Assembly: GCA_003963005.1 (NCBI GenBank)
Contig: RXJW01000106.1
Span: 1 to 55,081 of the forward strand
Direction: 5' to 3'
Source of the DNA: Burkholderiales bacterium
GTDB lineage: Bacteria > Pseudomonadota > Gammaproteobacteria > Burkholderiales > Burkholderiaceae_C
DNA length: 55,081 nucleotides
A program made the position numbers and the translations under genes. Under the pieces are notes generated by a model. The model was not told where the DNA came from, made no database searches, and saw only the letters and a program-made list of their open reading frames with translations. Below are positions 37,401-44,746 of the stretch, one piece after another (position 1 is the first letter of the stretch; each line of letters starts with the position of its first letter).

Positions 37401-40313
37401 TCACTGTCCTGTCGTCGCCGCGCCGTCTGCGGCACTGTCGCGGGCTTTCGCGATGATTTCGATGGGCGGCTGCGCCCCGATGCGATCACGGAAGAAGCTC
37501 TGCACCTGCTCCACGGAAACCGCCTGCAGGTTGTCAGCTTCGCCCAGGATCAAGGTCCTCGCCCGCGGCTCACGCGTGAGTTGTGCCAGCCAGAAGGACC
37601 AATGACCGTTGGTCTCTGCGGCCTTGCGCCGCGCTTCCACGAGGGGTTGCCTTGCACGTTGGAGTTCATCGGCATCGATGGGCTTCGAGGCCAGGTCAAG
37701 GAGCTGCTGCTTCAGCAGCGTGCGGAAGGCCTCGAACTTGTCCGGGGGCGTTTCGAGCTGCGCCGAGAAGCTGCCGCGCCCGAGAACGTCGATCGAGGCG
37801 CTGCTGCCCGCACTGGGCGAGTAGGTGATGCCGAGCTTCGCGCGCACCGTGTCCACCAACCGTGCCTGCAGGACCGCAGCCGCGACGCGACCCGTCGCTG
37901 CCAGCCCGGGATCTGCCCAGTGATCCGGCATCGCCCAATGCCAGCCGAGGATCGCCTGATCGGCACGGCCTGCATGAGAGACGACGTGCGCCGCTCCACC
38001 GGCCTTGGGCGCCACGACACTGAGCTTGGGGGCTGGCGAATGAGCCAGCACCGGGCCTGATCCAAAGGTCGCCTTCACCGCTGCGATCGCCGTCTCTACA
38101 CTCACGTCGCCCACCAGGATGACGTCCGCAGGGCCCGACAGCGGAGCCCGCAGGGCTGCCTCGATGTCTGCAGGCTTTGTGGCGGCGATGTCGGCGGCGG
38201 ACGGGGGGCCCGCAAGACGGCCATCGCCCCCGGTCATGACACGGGTGACCTCGCGGCCGTAGACCAGCCCCGGCTGGGTTTCCAACTGATGGGCCACCAT
38301 CGGGCCTGCAGCCATCAGCTTGTCGCCGAGTTCAGGCCGGAAGCCTGGATCCCGCGCATAGGCTGCCAGCACCTGGAGTTGGGCGTCGAGGTCGGCCGGG
38401 CGTGTGCGACCGATCAGCGCAGCGGCCCTGGGATCCATGCGCAGGGCCACGTTGAATTGTTTGCCGCTGGACTGCTGCCATTGCATCACCTCGGCCAAGG
38501 ACCGCTTCCCGGTCCCGCCCAATGGCAGGGCGTCCAGCGCCCAGAGGGCGTGCGTCTGCTCAGGCAGAAGGCCCGCCCGGCCGTGGCCCAACAACACCTG
38601 GACGTCGACCTTGTCCTTCTCCTGGGCCGTACTCTTCACCCACAACCGCGTGCCGTTGGCGAACTCGACCGTCGTGAAGCCGAGTTCCGTGTCGGCCGTC
38701 CGAGCATTGATCGTGCTGGGCTCGCCGAAGTCGGTGTAGGGCCAGGTCGCCGCGACGGCCGCGGCTGCCGCTTGCACCGGCCGCTGCAGGGATTGCGCCA
38801 GTTGCTGGGTCAAGGCTTCAGCACCGACGGCCCCGGCATGGGCACTGCGGAACAGCAGTGGCACTCCCGCGCCGAAGCTGCGGCGCAGGGACGCGGTGAC
38901 CTCGTCCGCCGTCACGGAGGCAAGCATGGGCTGTGCATCCGCCAGCGACTGGCTCGCGCTTCGGTACACGTCGTCCTCATGGACGGACTTGACCAGCGCG
39001 TCGGCGATGGCCGCATGCGGGCGGGTTACCGATTGCGCCACTGCAGCCTCAAGACTGCTCTTCACGGTCGGCAGCACGCGCTGCAGATCAGCGGGCTGAA
39101 CACCCTTCAAGAGCAATTGCCGAAGTTCAGTGAGGGAGGCATCCAGTGCCGCAGACCACTTGTCCTCGGGCGCCACCACCACGAGTTTGGCGAAGCCGGT
39201 CACTTTGAACACCTTGGGCTGCAGCAGGGCGACCGCCTGCACGAAGGGACTGCCCGGCTTGAGCGTGTGCTCCGCCAGATGGACGTTGAGCACGGCCATC
39301 CCCAGTTGCGCGACCAAGTGCTCACGCTCGACCGCGAGTGTGGGTTCGCGGTGGTCCGGGGGGAGGAGCCAGGTGAGTGTCATCACGTCCGGCGCGCCCT
39401 CCGCGACAAATTCGGCCGACTGCAGCGCCGGCTGCGGCGCCCCGAGCCGCACTGCCTCGACGGCGCCACGCGCCTGCCAATCAGCGAAGGTCTCTCGCAG
39501 CTGGCGTTCGACCGCGTCGACATCCACGTTGCCGACGACCACCAGGGTCGCGTTGTCGGGGCGGTAGTTGGCAGCGTAGTAGCGCCGCAGCTTCTCCGCC
39601 GTGGCACCCTTGATGACGTCGATCTCCCCGATGGGCCAGCGGGCAGGTACTCGCGTGCCGGCGAGAACGTGATTGATCTCGGCCTTCTGGGCGCGCGCCG
39701 TCGGCACGTCGCGTGCACGCTCTTCGGAAAGGATGACGCCTTTCTCCTGCTCGATGAGCTTGGGGTCCAAGGTCAACTGGTCGGCCACCTCGCGCAGCAA
39801 CAGAAGGCCGGTATCCAGGGCCGCCTTGTCAGCCTTCGGGAAATTGAAGTGATAGACCGTCTGGTCCTGCGCGGTGAAGGCGTTGGTGTCCGGGCCGAAG
39901 GCCAGGCCTTGACGCTGGAGCATGTGGACGACCTCGCCATCCGGCACCTTGGTGCTGCCACGGAAGGCCATGTGTTCGAGGAAGTGGGCCAAACCTTGCT
40001 CGCCGTCACGCTCCTGCAGCGACCCCGAGCCGATGCGCAAACGCATGGCCACGCCATCCTTGGGCGTTTCGTTGTGTTGAATGGCATAGCGCAGGCCATT
40101 GGGCAACCGGCCGAAACGGACGGCGGGATCCGGCGCACGCTGGACACGTTCGTGAATCCAGGCCGGACCGGCAGTTGCCGGCAGTGCAACTGACGTGGAT
40201 CCCTCCGCGCTGACCGACGCGGCAACGAAGGGCTGCACCACGGCGAGTACAGCCGCCACGAGCACGCTGAACCGGGTGCGGCTTGGACGATGATGGTTTG
40301 TAGTGAGCTGCAT
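37401..40313 (-). CDS. Secreted M16-family zinc peptidase (two insulinase repeats)
   Basis: 970 aa from ATG 40313. Signal peptide RFSVLVAAVLAVVQPFVAAS, cut after VSA. The first repeat holds the inverted zinc motif HFLEH at residues 110-114 and the downstream Glu near 190 (IEQEKGVILSEE), so it is catalytic. Repeat 2 (about 570-970, for example ATWPYTDFGEPSTI onward) lacks HxxEH, as usual. Periplasmic M16 enzymes degrade or trim peptides. It starts 28 bp after the C39 ABC exporter gene, so is likely co-transcribed and may process the exported peptides or act as self-protection; this is inference. Confidence 0.87.
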   Translation of the reverse strand: MQLTTNHHRPSRTRFSVLVAAVLAVVQPFVAASVSAEGSTSVALPATAGPAWIHERVQRAPDPAVRFGRLPNGLRYAIQHNETPKDGVAMRLRIGSGSLQERDGEQGLAHFLEHMAFRGSTKVPDGEVVHMLQRQGLAFGPDTNAFTAQDQTVYHFNFPKADKAALDTGLLLLREVADQLTLDPKLIEQEKGVILSEERARDVPTARAQKAEINHVLAGTRVPARWPIGEIDVIKGATAEKLRRYYAANYRPDNATLVVVGNVDVDAVERQLRETFADWQARGAVEAVRLGAPQPALQSAEFVAEGAPDVMTLTWLLPPDHREPTLAVEREHLVAQLGMAVLNVHLAEHTLKPGSPFVQAVALLQPKVFKVTGFAKLVVVAPEDKWSAALDASLTELRQLLLKGVQPADLQRVLPTVKSSLEAAVAQSVTRPHAAIADALVKSVHEDDVYRSASQSLADAQPMLASVTADEVTASLRRSFGAGVPLLFRSAHAGAVGAEALTQQLAQSLQRPVQAAAAAVAATWPYTDFGEPSTINARTADTELGFTTVEFANGTRLWVKSTAQEKDKVDVQVLLGHGRAGLLPEQTHALWALDALPLGGTGKRSLAEVMQWQQSSGKQFNVALRMDPRAAALIGRTRPADLDAQLQVLAAYARDPGFRPELGDKLMAAGPMVAHQLETQPGLVYGREVTRVMTGGDGRLAGPPSAADIAATKPADIEAALRAPLSGPADVILVGDVSVETAIAAVKATFGSGPVLAHSPAPKLSVVAPKAGGAAHVVSHAGRADQAILGWHWAMPDHWADPGLAATGRVAAAVLQARLVDTVRAKLGITYSPSAGSSASIDVLGRGSFSAQLETPPDKFEAFRTLLKQQLLDLASKPIDADELQRARQPLVEARRKAAETNGHWSFWLAQLTREPRARTLILGEADNLQAVSVEQVQSFFRDRIGAQPPIEIIAKARDSAADGAATTGQ

Positions 40314-40341
40314 AAACCGTTCTTGGAGGGCTGCGGGGTGG

Positions 40342-42510
40342 CTAGACCGGTTGAGGCTGGCCGGTTGAAACGGGCGGCTCATGTGCGCCCGGAGACGAGG
40401 GATGGGCGGGCGAGATCACGCGAGCGACCTCCAACACCTGACCAGCAGCCACCTGGACCACGCGCTGGGCGCCCGCGATGGTTTCTGGTCGGTGGGCGAC
40501 GATCAATCGGGTCAGGGCCAGGTGGCTGACCGCGCTCGTCACGGCGCGCTCGTTGCCCAGGTCCAGATGACTCGTGGCCTCGTCCAGCGCCAGCACGCGC
40601 GGCTGCTTGTAGAGGGCGCGTGCCAGCAGCAGCCGTTGCTTCTGCCCGCCGGAGAGCCCTGAGCCCAGGTCCCCGACCAAGGTCTGGTAGCCCATCGGCA
40701 TGCGGCAGATGTCGTCGTGCAGTTGGGCCATGCGGGCGCAGGCCTCGATGCGAGCCGGGTCCATCTGGACGTCGAAGAAGGCGATGTTGTCCGCCAGGCT
40801 GCCGGTCAGCAGCACGTCGTCTTGCATGACCGTGCCGATCTGGCGGCGGAAGTTGGCGATGCCGAGATGGCGGGTCGGCTGGCCGCCGTAAAGCACTTCG
40901 CCTTCCGTCGGCTGGAGCAGGCCGAGCGCGATCTTCAGCAGGGTGGTCTTGCCGGCGCCCGAGGCACCGACCACGGCGACCGATTCGCCGGGCTCGATCT
41001 TGAGGTTCGCGTCCTTCAAGATCCATGGCTCGCCGTCGCTGTAGCGAAAGCTCACCCCGCGCAGCTCGATGCTCGGCGCCAAGTGAGCCAGGTCGTTGGC
41101 CGGCACCTCATCTTTCTCAGGCGGCTCCAGGCAGATGTCGGCGAGGCGCTCGGCGTGCAGGCCGAGCATCTTGAGATCGACCGCGTAGTTGATGAGGGCG
41201 GAGACGCGGCCGGAGAACTGGCCCTTGTAGCTGATGAAGGCGAACAGCATGCCGATGGTCATGCCCGCACCCGAGCTCGCCCCGCCATTCGTCATGCCGT
41301 CCATGATCAGCTTGGCACCGAGCCAGAGCACCAGCAGGTTCTCGGCGCCAAACAGGAAGGTATTTGCGGTAGAGAACCACATGCTCATGCGGGCAGTCCG
41401 CACGTCACGGTTCTGGACCTCGACGATCAGGTTCTGCCACCGCGCACGGCGCTCGTCCTCGCGGCCGAACAATTTCAGCGGCGTCATGGCCCGCAACGTC
41501 TCCAGGAAATGCGTGTTCTCCTTGGCGGCCACCACCAGCCGCTCGGCTGCCGCGTTGCGGAACGGGCCGTAGGAGGCCCACCGCAGCAGCCCATAAAGCA
41601 CGACAGCGCCCACGGTCACGGCGGCCAGCGTCGGCGCATAGATCAGCATCATGACCAAGGCGGCAATCGCCATGACGCCGTCCAAGATGGCCTCGATGAC
41701 GGCCGTGGTCAGCGTTCGCTGAATCGCCTGGATCGAACTGAAGCGTGACGTGACATCGCCGAGATGGCGCTTCTCGAAAAACGAGACTGGCAGGCGCACG
41801 AGGTGGGCGAAGACGTTGCCCGTCCACTGCAGGTACAGCGTCTGCCCCAGCAGGATCACCATCCACGAACGGGCGAGCCCGAGCAGCGTCTGGATGATCA
41901 GTAGTAGGCCGAAGCCCAGTGCGAGCACGGTCAACAGGTTGCGGTCGCCGGCGGTGAGCACCTCGTCGACCACCATTTGCTGGAACATGGGGGCGACGAT
42001 GGCGAAGAGTTCCAAGGCGAAAGCGACAAGGCCGACCTGCAGGAGCGTGCGCTTGAGGCCGGTGACTTTTCCGGTCAGGGCGCTCAAACTCATTCGCGGA
42101 GTTGTGGCCTGCTGCTCAAAGTCGGCACCTCGCGTGACTTCCAGTGCCACGCCAGTAAATCGTCGAGAAACTTCTTCTAGCGAAAGGGCCAGCTCACCAA
42201 TCGCCGGATCGATGACCACGACCCCGCGCGGGGTTACTCTTTTCAAGACAACGAAATGATTGAGATCCCAATGAAGAACCGCCGGTATTTTTAGGTCTTT
42301 CAGATGGGACAATTCAAGTTTCAAAGCTCTCGTTGCCAAACCAAGACGCCCAGCGATCGCGATCAGTTGGCGAAGTGACAAGCCGTGATCACCAACAGGA
42401 AAACTGCGCCGCAACTCGCGGAGCTCAACAGGCCTGCCAAGGATACTAGAAACATTGCATAGCGCTGCCAACCCGCACTCTGAATACTCCGTTTGAAGAA
42501 CGATTGCCAC
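40342..42510 (-). CDS. C39-peptidase bacteriocin ABC exporter
   Basis: 722 aa with a GTG start at 42510. The N-terminal C39 peptidase (1-140) has the catalytic set intact: Gln in LQTEYSECGLAALCN with Cys12, His in LHWDLNHFVVL, Asp in VVIDPAIG. Six membrane helices (about 155-430) and an ABC ATPase (GASGAGKTTLLKIAL, LSGGQKQRLLLARAL, LALDEATSHLD) follow. It cleaves leaders after Gly-Gly and exports the core peptide with the HlyD protein and an outer-membrane TolC, which is not in the window. RaxB/CvaB-like. Two GG-leader peptides lie just upstream. Confidence 0.92.
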   Translation of the reverse strand: MAIVLQTEYSECGLAALCNVSSILGRPVELRELRRSFPVGDHGLSLRQLIAIAGRLGLATRALKLELSHLKDLKIPAVLHWDLNHFVVLKRVTPRGVVVIDPAIGELALSLEEVSRRFTGVALEVTRGADFEQQATTPRMSLSALTGKVTGLKRTLLQVGLVAFALELFAIVAPMFQQMVVDEVLTAGDRNLLTVLALGFGLLLIIQTLLGLARSWMVILLGQTLYLQWTGNVFAHLVRLPVSFFEKRHLGDVTSRFSSIQAIQRTLTTAVIEAILDGVMAIAALVMMLIYAPTLAAVTVGAVVLYGLLRWASYGPFRNAAAERLVVAAKENTHFLETLRAMTPLKLFGREDERRARWQNLIVEVQNRDVRTARMSMWFSTANTFLFGAENLLVLWLGAKLIMDGMTNGGASSGAGMTIGMLFAFISYKGQFSGRVSALINYAVDLKMLGLHAERLADICLEPPEKDEVPANDLAHLAPSIELRGVSFRYSDGEPWILKDANLKIEPGESVAVVGASGAGKTTLLKIALGLLQPTEGEVLYGGQPTRHLGIANFRRQIGTVMQDDVLLTGSLADNIAFFDVQMDPARIEACARMAQLHDDICRMPMGYQTLVGDLGSGLSGGQKQRLLLARALYKQPRVLALDEATSHLDLGNERAVTSAVSHLALTRLIVAHRPETIAGAQRVVQVAAGQVLEVARVISPAHPSSPGAHEPPVSTGQPQPV

Positions 42511-42523
42511 AGATTTATACCTG

Positions 42524-43009
42524 CTAGTAGGGTCGATAAAAACACTCGGCAGGAAGACTCAACCAGACGAGAGTATTTGTACATGCATGCGCCACATATA
42601 CCTCCAGAACTCCCAGCGCCTCACTACCAGCAAGCGATCGGCGCGCATAGACGCATGAAAATATCGCTCCAGCAAATGTCGCCGAAATCACTGCAATCAG
42701 CGATGGATATCTTATATAGTGCAGAATGCCAAATAACAGAGCCGGCATGCCAACCCGCAATACAAATCCCTTAAAGAGCTTCAAAGCCAGCTCTCCGACC
42801 ATGAGCTGAAATATTAAAGTTTCGAGTAGGGGGCTTATCAACAAGGTACAAAGCAGGCAGTCCGACCTTGGACAATCCGACAATCCGTCGCCTGTGCCTC
42901 CGAGCCAGCCCAGAATACCGTTGACGGCAACCAGAAACCCAGGTATCCCAATGGTGACCCATGTAAAACGGAGGCTGCAGGACATCAGCCGGCTAGAGCT
43001 CAAGACCAT
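42524..43009 (-). CDS. CPBP-family membrane protein, candidate immunity protein
   Basis: 161 aa from ATG 43009; GAGG is 7 nt upstream. Several membrane helices. CPBP (CAAX-protease and bacteriocin-processing) landmarks: SPLLETLIFQ in place of the EExxxR motif, LLFGILHYIRYPS with the FxxxH His, and AHACTNTLVW with the HxxxN motif. The first motif has one Glu only, so protease activity is uncertain. CPBP proteins near GG peptides often give self-immunity. It starts 18 bp after the terminator-like hairpin and is 13 bp from the exporter gene. Base composition is more AT-rich than the flanks. Confidence 0.7.
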   Translation of the reverse strand: MVLSSSRLMSCSLRFTWVTIGIPGFLVAVNGILGWLGGTGDGLSDCPRSDCLLCTLLISPLLETLIFQLMVGELALKLFKGFVLRVGMPALLFGILHYIRYPSLIAVISATFAGAIFSCVYARRSLAGSEALGVLEVYVAHACTNTLVWLSLPAECFYRPY

Positions 43010-43026
43010 ACTTGGACCTCATAAAG

Positions 43027-43055
43027 AGGGGTGCCGCGTGATGGGCAGCACCCCT
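43027..43055 (-). terminator. Hairpin after the second double-glycine peptide gene
   Basis: Read on the minus strand, AGGGGTGC and GCACCCCT form an 8-bp stem with a 13-nt loop, followed by CTTTAT. It begins 10 nt after the peptide stop (43066). The stem is strong but the T-run is short, so it may attenuate rather than stop transcription into the CPBP gene and favour high peptide expression. Confidence 0.55.
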
Positions 43056-43065
43056 TCTGGATCAA

Positions 43066-43191
43066 CTACTTTCCAGAAAATCCATCACGGAACCCCTGAA
43101 CGAATTCATAGGCCCATTGGGCGATTTCGAACCAGATGGCCTTGCTACCGCCCACCACCTCGTCGAATTGATCAGGTGCGAGTTCTCGCAT
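43066..43191 (-). CDS. Double-glycine leader peptide, bacteriocin-like precursor B (41 aa)
   Basis: The gene is short: ATG 43191 to TAG 43066. AAGGAGAGAGTAC directly precedes the ATG. The leader MRELAPDQFDEVVGG is a textbook Gly-Gly leader (hydrophobic positions at -12, -7 and -4 from the cut, GG at -2/-1). The predicted core of 26 residues is aromatic and amphipathic (SKAIWFEIAQWAYEF) with a GxxxG motif (GFRDG at 33-37) and a Lys end. The start is 11 bp downstream of the companion peptide stop, so the two are coupled. I do not recognise the core. Confidence 0.82.
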   Translation of the reverse strand: MRELAPDQFDEVVGGSKAIWFEIAQWAYEFVQGFRDGFSGK

Positions 43192-43202
43192 GTACTCTCT
43201 CC

Positions 43203-43346
43203 TTATGCGCCGAGAGCGTAATTGCCGGCCATCGGATACCAGTCACCGCTGCCAGCGAAAGCCGATCCCCAGAAGTAGCCAATGGCGTAAAAGAGGCTCC
43301 TGCCGCCGCCCACTTGTTCGGCCTGTTCAAGAGTAATTTCTTGCAT
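43203..43346 (-). CDS. Double-glycine leader peptide, bacteriocin-like precursor A (47 aa)
   Basis: ATG 43346 to TAA 43203, with TTGGAG 8 nt upstream of the start. Leader MQEITLEQAEQVGGG matches the Gly-Gly consensus, with three Gly so that cleavage after G14 or G15 is possible. The core of about 32 residues is rich in aromatic and small residues (SLFYAIGYFWGSAFAG, then GDWYPMAGNY) and has a GxxxG motif (GYFWG at 23-27). It is immediately followed by precursor B, and both have GxxxG, as in two-peptide (class IIb) bacteriocins. Identity of the core family unknown to me. Confidence 0.82.
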   Translation of the reverse strand: MQEITLEQAEQVGGGRSLFYAIGYFWGSAFAGSGDWYPMAGNYALGA

Positions 43347-43417
43347 GATTTTCTCCAAAATCGACCAAATCGCGGTTGGTCCTTCCGCACCCGAGCCCAG
43401 ACTGGTCGCTCAGATTC

Positions 43418-43846
43418 CTATGGCCGCAGCACGGCGAGTGCTGGCTCAAGCAGCCATTCCACTATCTTTCGATTGTCCTGGCGCACATCAGCATCTACGC
43501 TCATACCGGCGGCCAGGGCAGTCTCTCGCCCATAGGTATTGATCGTCTGTCGAGGCAATTGGACGGTGATTCGATACATAGGTTCGTTGGCCTGAGCCGC
43601 CGTGACGATTGCTTGCGTTTGCCCTGATGGCAGATCCGATGGCGCAATAGGGCTTCGGCTCACCGCAACGACGCTTCCCTTCGCCATTCCGAATTTCTGA
43701 AACGGAAAGGCCTGGAAACGCAAATAAACCTCCTGCCCCGGCTGAACAAAACCAGCGGTGCGACTCGGCGCAAACAGTTGAGCCTGCAATTCGGCGGGGT
43801 TGTCGGTGCCTGGTGAAGCCTGCGGAACGATGCTCGCGACGGTCAA
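43418..43846 (-). pseudogene. HlyD adaptor C-terminal fragment (duplicated remnant)
   Basis: 142 codons matching only the last third of the full HlyD gene at 44747-46054: both read VASIVPQAS, then NPAELQAQLFAPSRTAGFVQ, EVYLRFQAF, ANEPMYRIT and TINTYGRETALAAGMSVDAD. The membrane anchor and coiled coil are missing, and the only upstream start is a TTG. Nucleotide divergence from the full copy looks like roughly 10-15 percent and the ends differ, so it is not a fresh duplication. It ends at a GGTCAA/TTGACC palindrome (43841-43860). Likely a recombination scar. Confidence 0.8.
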
Positions 43847-43860
43847 GATAAAAATTGACC
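43841..43860. repeat. Inverted repeat at the HlyD fragment breakpoint
   Basis: GGTCAA (43841-43846) and TTGACC (43855-43860) flank an AT-rich 8-nt centre exactly where similarity to the full HlyD gene stops. It may be the remnant of a mobile element end or just an AT-rich junction; no transposase gene is nearby. Confidence 0.4.
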
Positions 43861-43881
43861 CTCTTGCATGACTTTAAGGCC

Positions 43882-44034
43882 ATGAAAATTTTGTCCGCCA
43901 AATATATGCTGCAAAGTGACTCCAAAGACTTTGAGCAAGCGCTGCGCAAATGCGAAACCGAGTATTCAGATGACGGCAATTTCTTGATCGCAACTATAAA
44001 TCAAAATATGTCGCCAGAGCCGCCGGAAGATTAA
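43882..44034 (+). CDS. Possible small ORF, unknown (50 aa)
   Basis: The only plus-strand candidate in the AT-rich patch: ATG 43882 to TAA 44032-44034, frame open back to TTG 43855. The sequence starts MKILSAKYMLQSDSKDFEQA and ends NMSPEPPED; it looks protein-like and charged. The ribosome site is poor (AAGG only 2 nt upstream) and its end overlaps the minus-strand CPBP gene by 41 bp. It could be the tail of a lost gene. I do not recognise it. Confidence 0.2.
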   Translation: MKILSAKYMLQSDSKDFEQALRKCETEYSDDGNFLIATINQNMSPEPPED

Positions 44035-44419
44035 ACATGCTATGCAAAATAACACCCCCCCAAAATGCAAATCTTGGCCTGCGATTACGATTAGCCATGC
44101 AAAATAGTGCTATGATAAAGAAAAGTCCGAAGGCAGGGATCGCCCTCCATGGCCAATGAAAAAGTGCCATCACGGCAGCAAAAATAGCTGCTACTAAATT
44201 TTGCCGATTTGTGGCATCAACAAGGCTAAGTAGGGCAATGTAGATTGCATTTTCAACCAACGGCGCAATCGCGATTGACTCCAAAAGTTCAAACAGATCA
44301 GCGCTTGGGGCGACATTACTTGGCGGACCAGGGTTTCCAAGTGCAATTATCAATACAGAGAAGGCAAGCCAAATCAAACAATAACAGGCGGCGAGCCAAA
44401 ATGAGCCAACGCCTCGCAT
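43994..44419 (-). CDS. CPBP-family membrane protein, second candidate immunity protein
   Basis: 141 aa from ATG 44419, mostly hydrophobic (4 or so helices). CPBP landmarks: IAPLVENAIYIALLS in the place of EExxxR, MALFHWPWRAIP with the His, and LHSMFNLPAA with the HxxxN motif. Position after a GG-peptide gene mirrors the first CPBP gene at 42524. The Glu pair is reduced to Glu-Asn, so protease activity is uncertain; an immunity role is inferred. AT-rich codon use compared with the rest of the window. Confidence 0.68.
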   Translation of the reverse strand: MRGVGSFWLAACYCLIWLAFSVLIIALGNPGPPSNVAPSADLFELLESIAIAPLVENAIYIALLSLVDATNRQNLVAAIFAAVMALFHWPWRAIPAFGLFFIIALFCMANRNRRPRFAFWGGVILHSMFNLPAALATYFDL

Positions 44420-44453
44420 GAGATAACCTATTTCGTAACTTAGCCATCCACTC

Positions 44454-44489
44454 TACGACGCGACGAAGAACCTTCTTCGTCGCGTCGTA
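44454..44489. repeat. Perfect 17-bp inverted repeat
   Basis: TACGACGCGACGAAGAA (44454-44470), a 2-nt centre, and its exact complement (44473-44489). It lies between the broken peptide gene (ends 44500) and the CPBP start (44419). A hairpin this strong is likely to act on the peptide transcript as a terminator or stabiliser, but no T-run follows on either strand. Confidence 0.75.
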
Positions 44490-44499
44490 AAACTATTTA

Positions 44500-44692
44500 T
44501 CAGGCGCCATTCCAATAACCGAACTCGGCGCCTGTATTAACATATCCGGCAAAATCAACATTGCCTTTCCTGAGCGAGTCAAACGTAAAATCCAGAACTT
44601 TGCCGATTGCCCAATCCCTGAGAATTGAAAGCCCACCCCCCCACTTCGTCGAGGGTATCATTGCTGAGTTCTTGAAATTCAAAATAGTCCAT
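44500..44692 (-). pseudogene. Double-glycine peptide gene broken by a run of seven G
   Basis: ATG 44692 has AAGGA 7-8 nt upstream and a perfect leader MDYFEFQELSNDTLDEVGG. A run of seven G on the coding strand (44642-44636) at the leader/core junction puts the gene out of frame; the actual frame stops at 44579-44581 after 37 codons. With one G fewer the frame continues as GGLSILRDWAIGKVLDFTF and runs to TGA 44500-44502, giving about 63 residues with GxxxG (GAEFG) near the end. It could be a phase-variable slippage site, a decayed gene or a sequencing error in the homopolymer. It lies directly after the HlyD gene. Confidence 0.7.
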
Positions 44693-44746
44693 GAGATTTC
44701 CTTATGGATCGATATCGCAGTCGACCGTCTGCATTCAGGCGAACGC

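Noticed and set aside
38289..40193. 634-codon plus-strand open frame
   Set aside because: Antisense to the M16 peptidase with its intact HFLEH motif; no domain recognisable in the plus-strand reading.
43172..43390. 72-codon minus-strand frame over peptide A
   Set aside because: Same strand but another frame; basic composition and no leader motif, whereas the overlapping 47-codon gene has a ribosome site and a Gly-Gly leader.
43841..43990. Insertion-sequence end at the HlyD fragment junction
   Set aside because: The GGTCAA/TTGACC palindrome and AT-rich junction are suggestive, but there is no transposase, no second terminal repeat and no target duplication visible.
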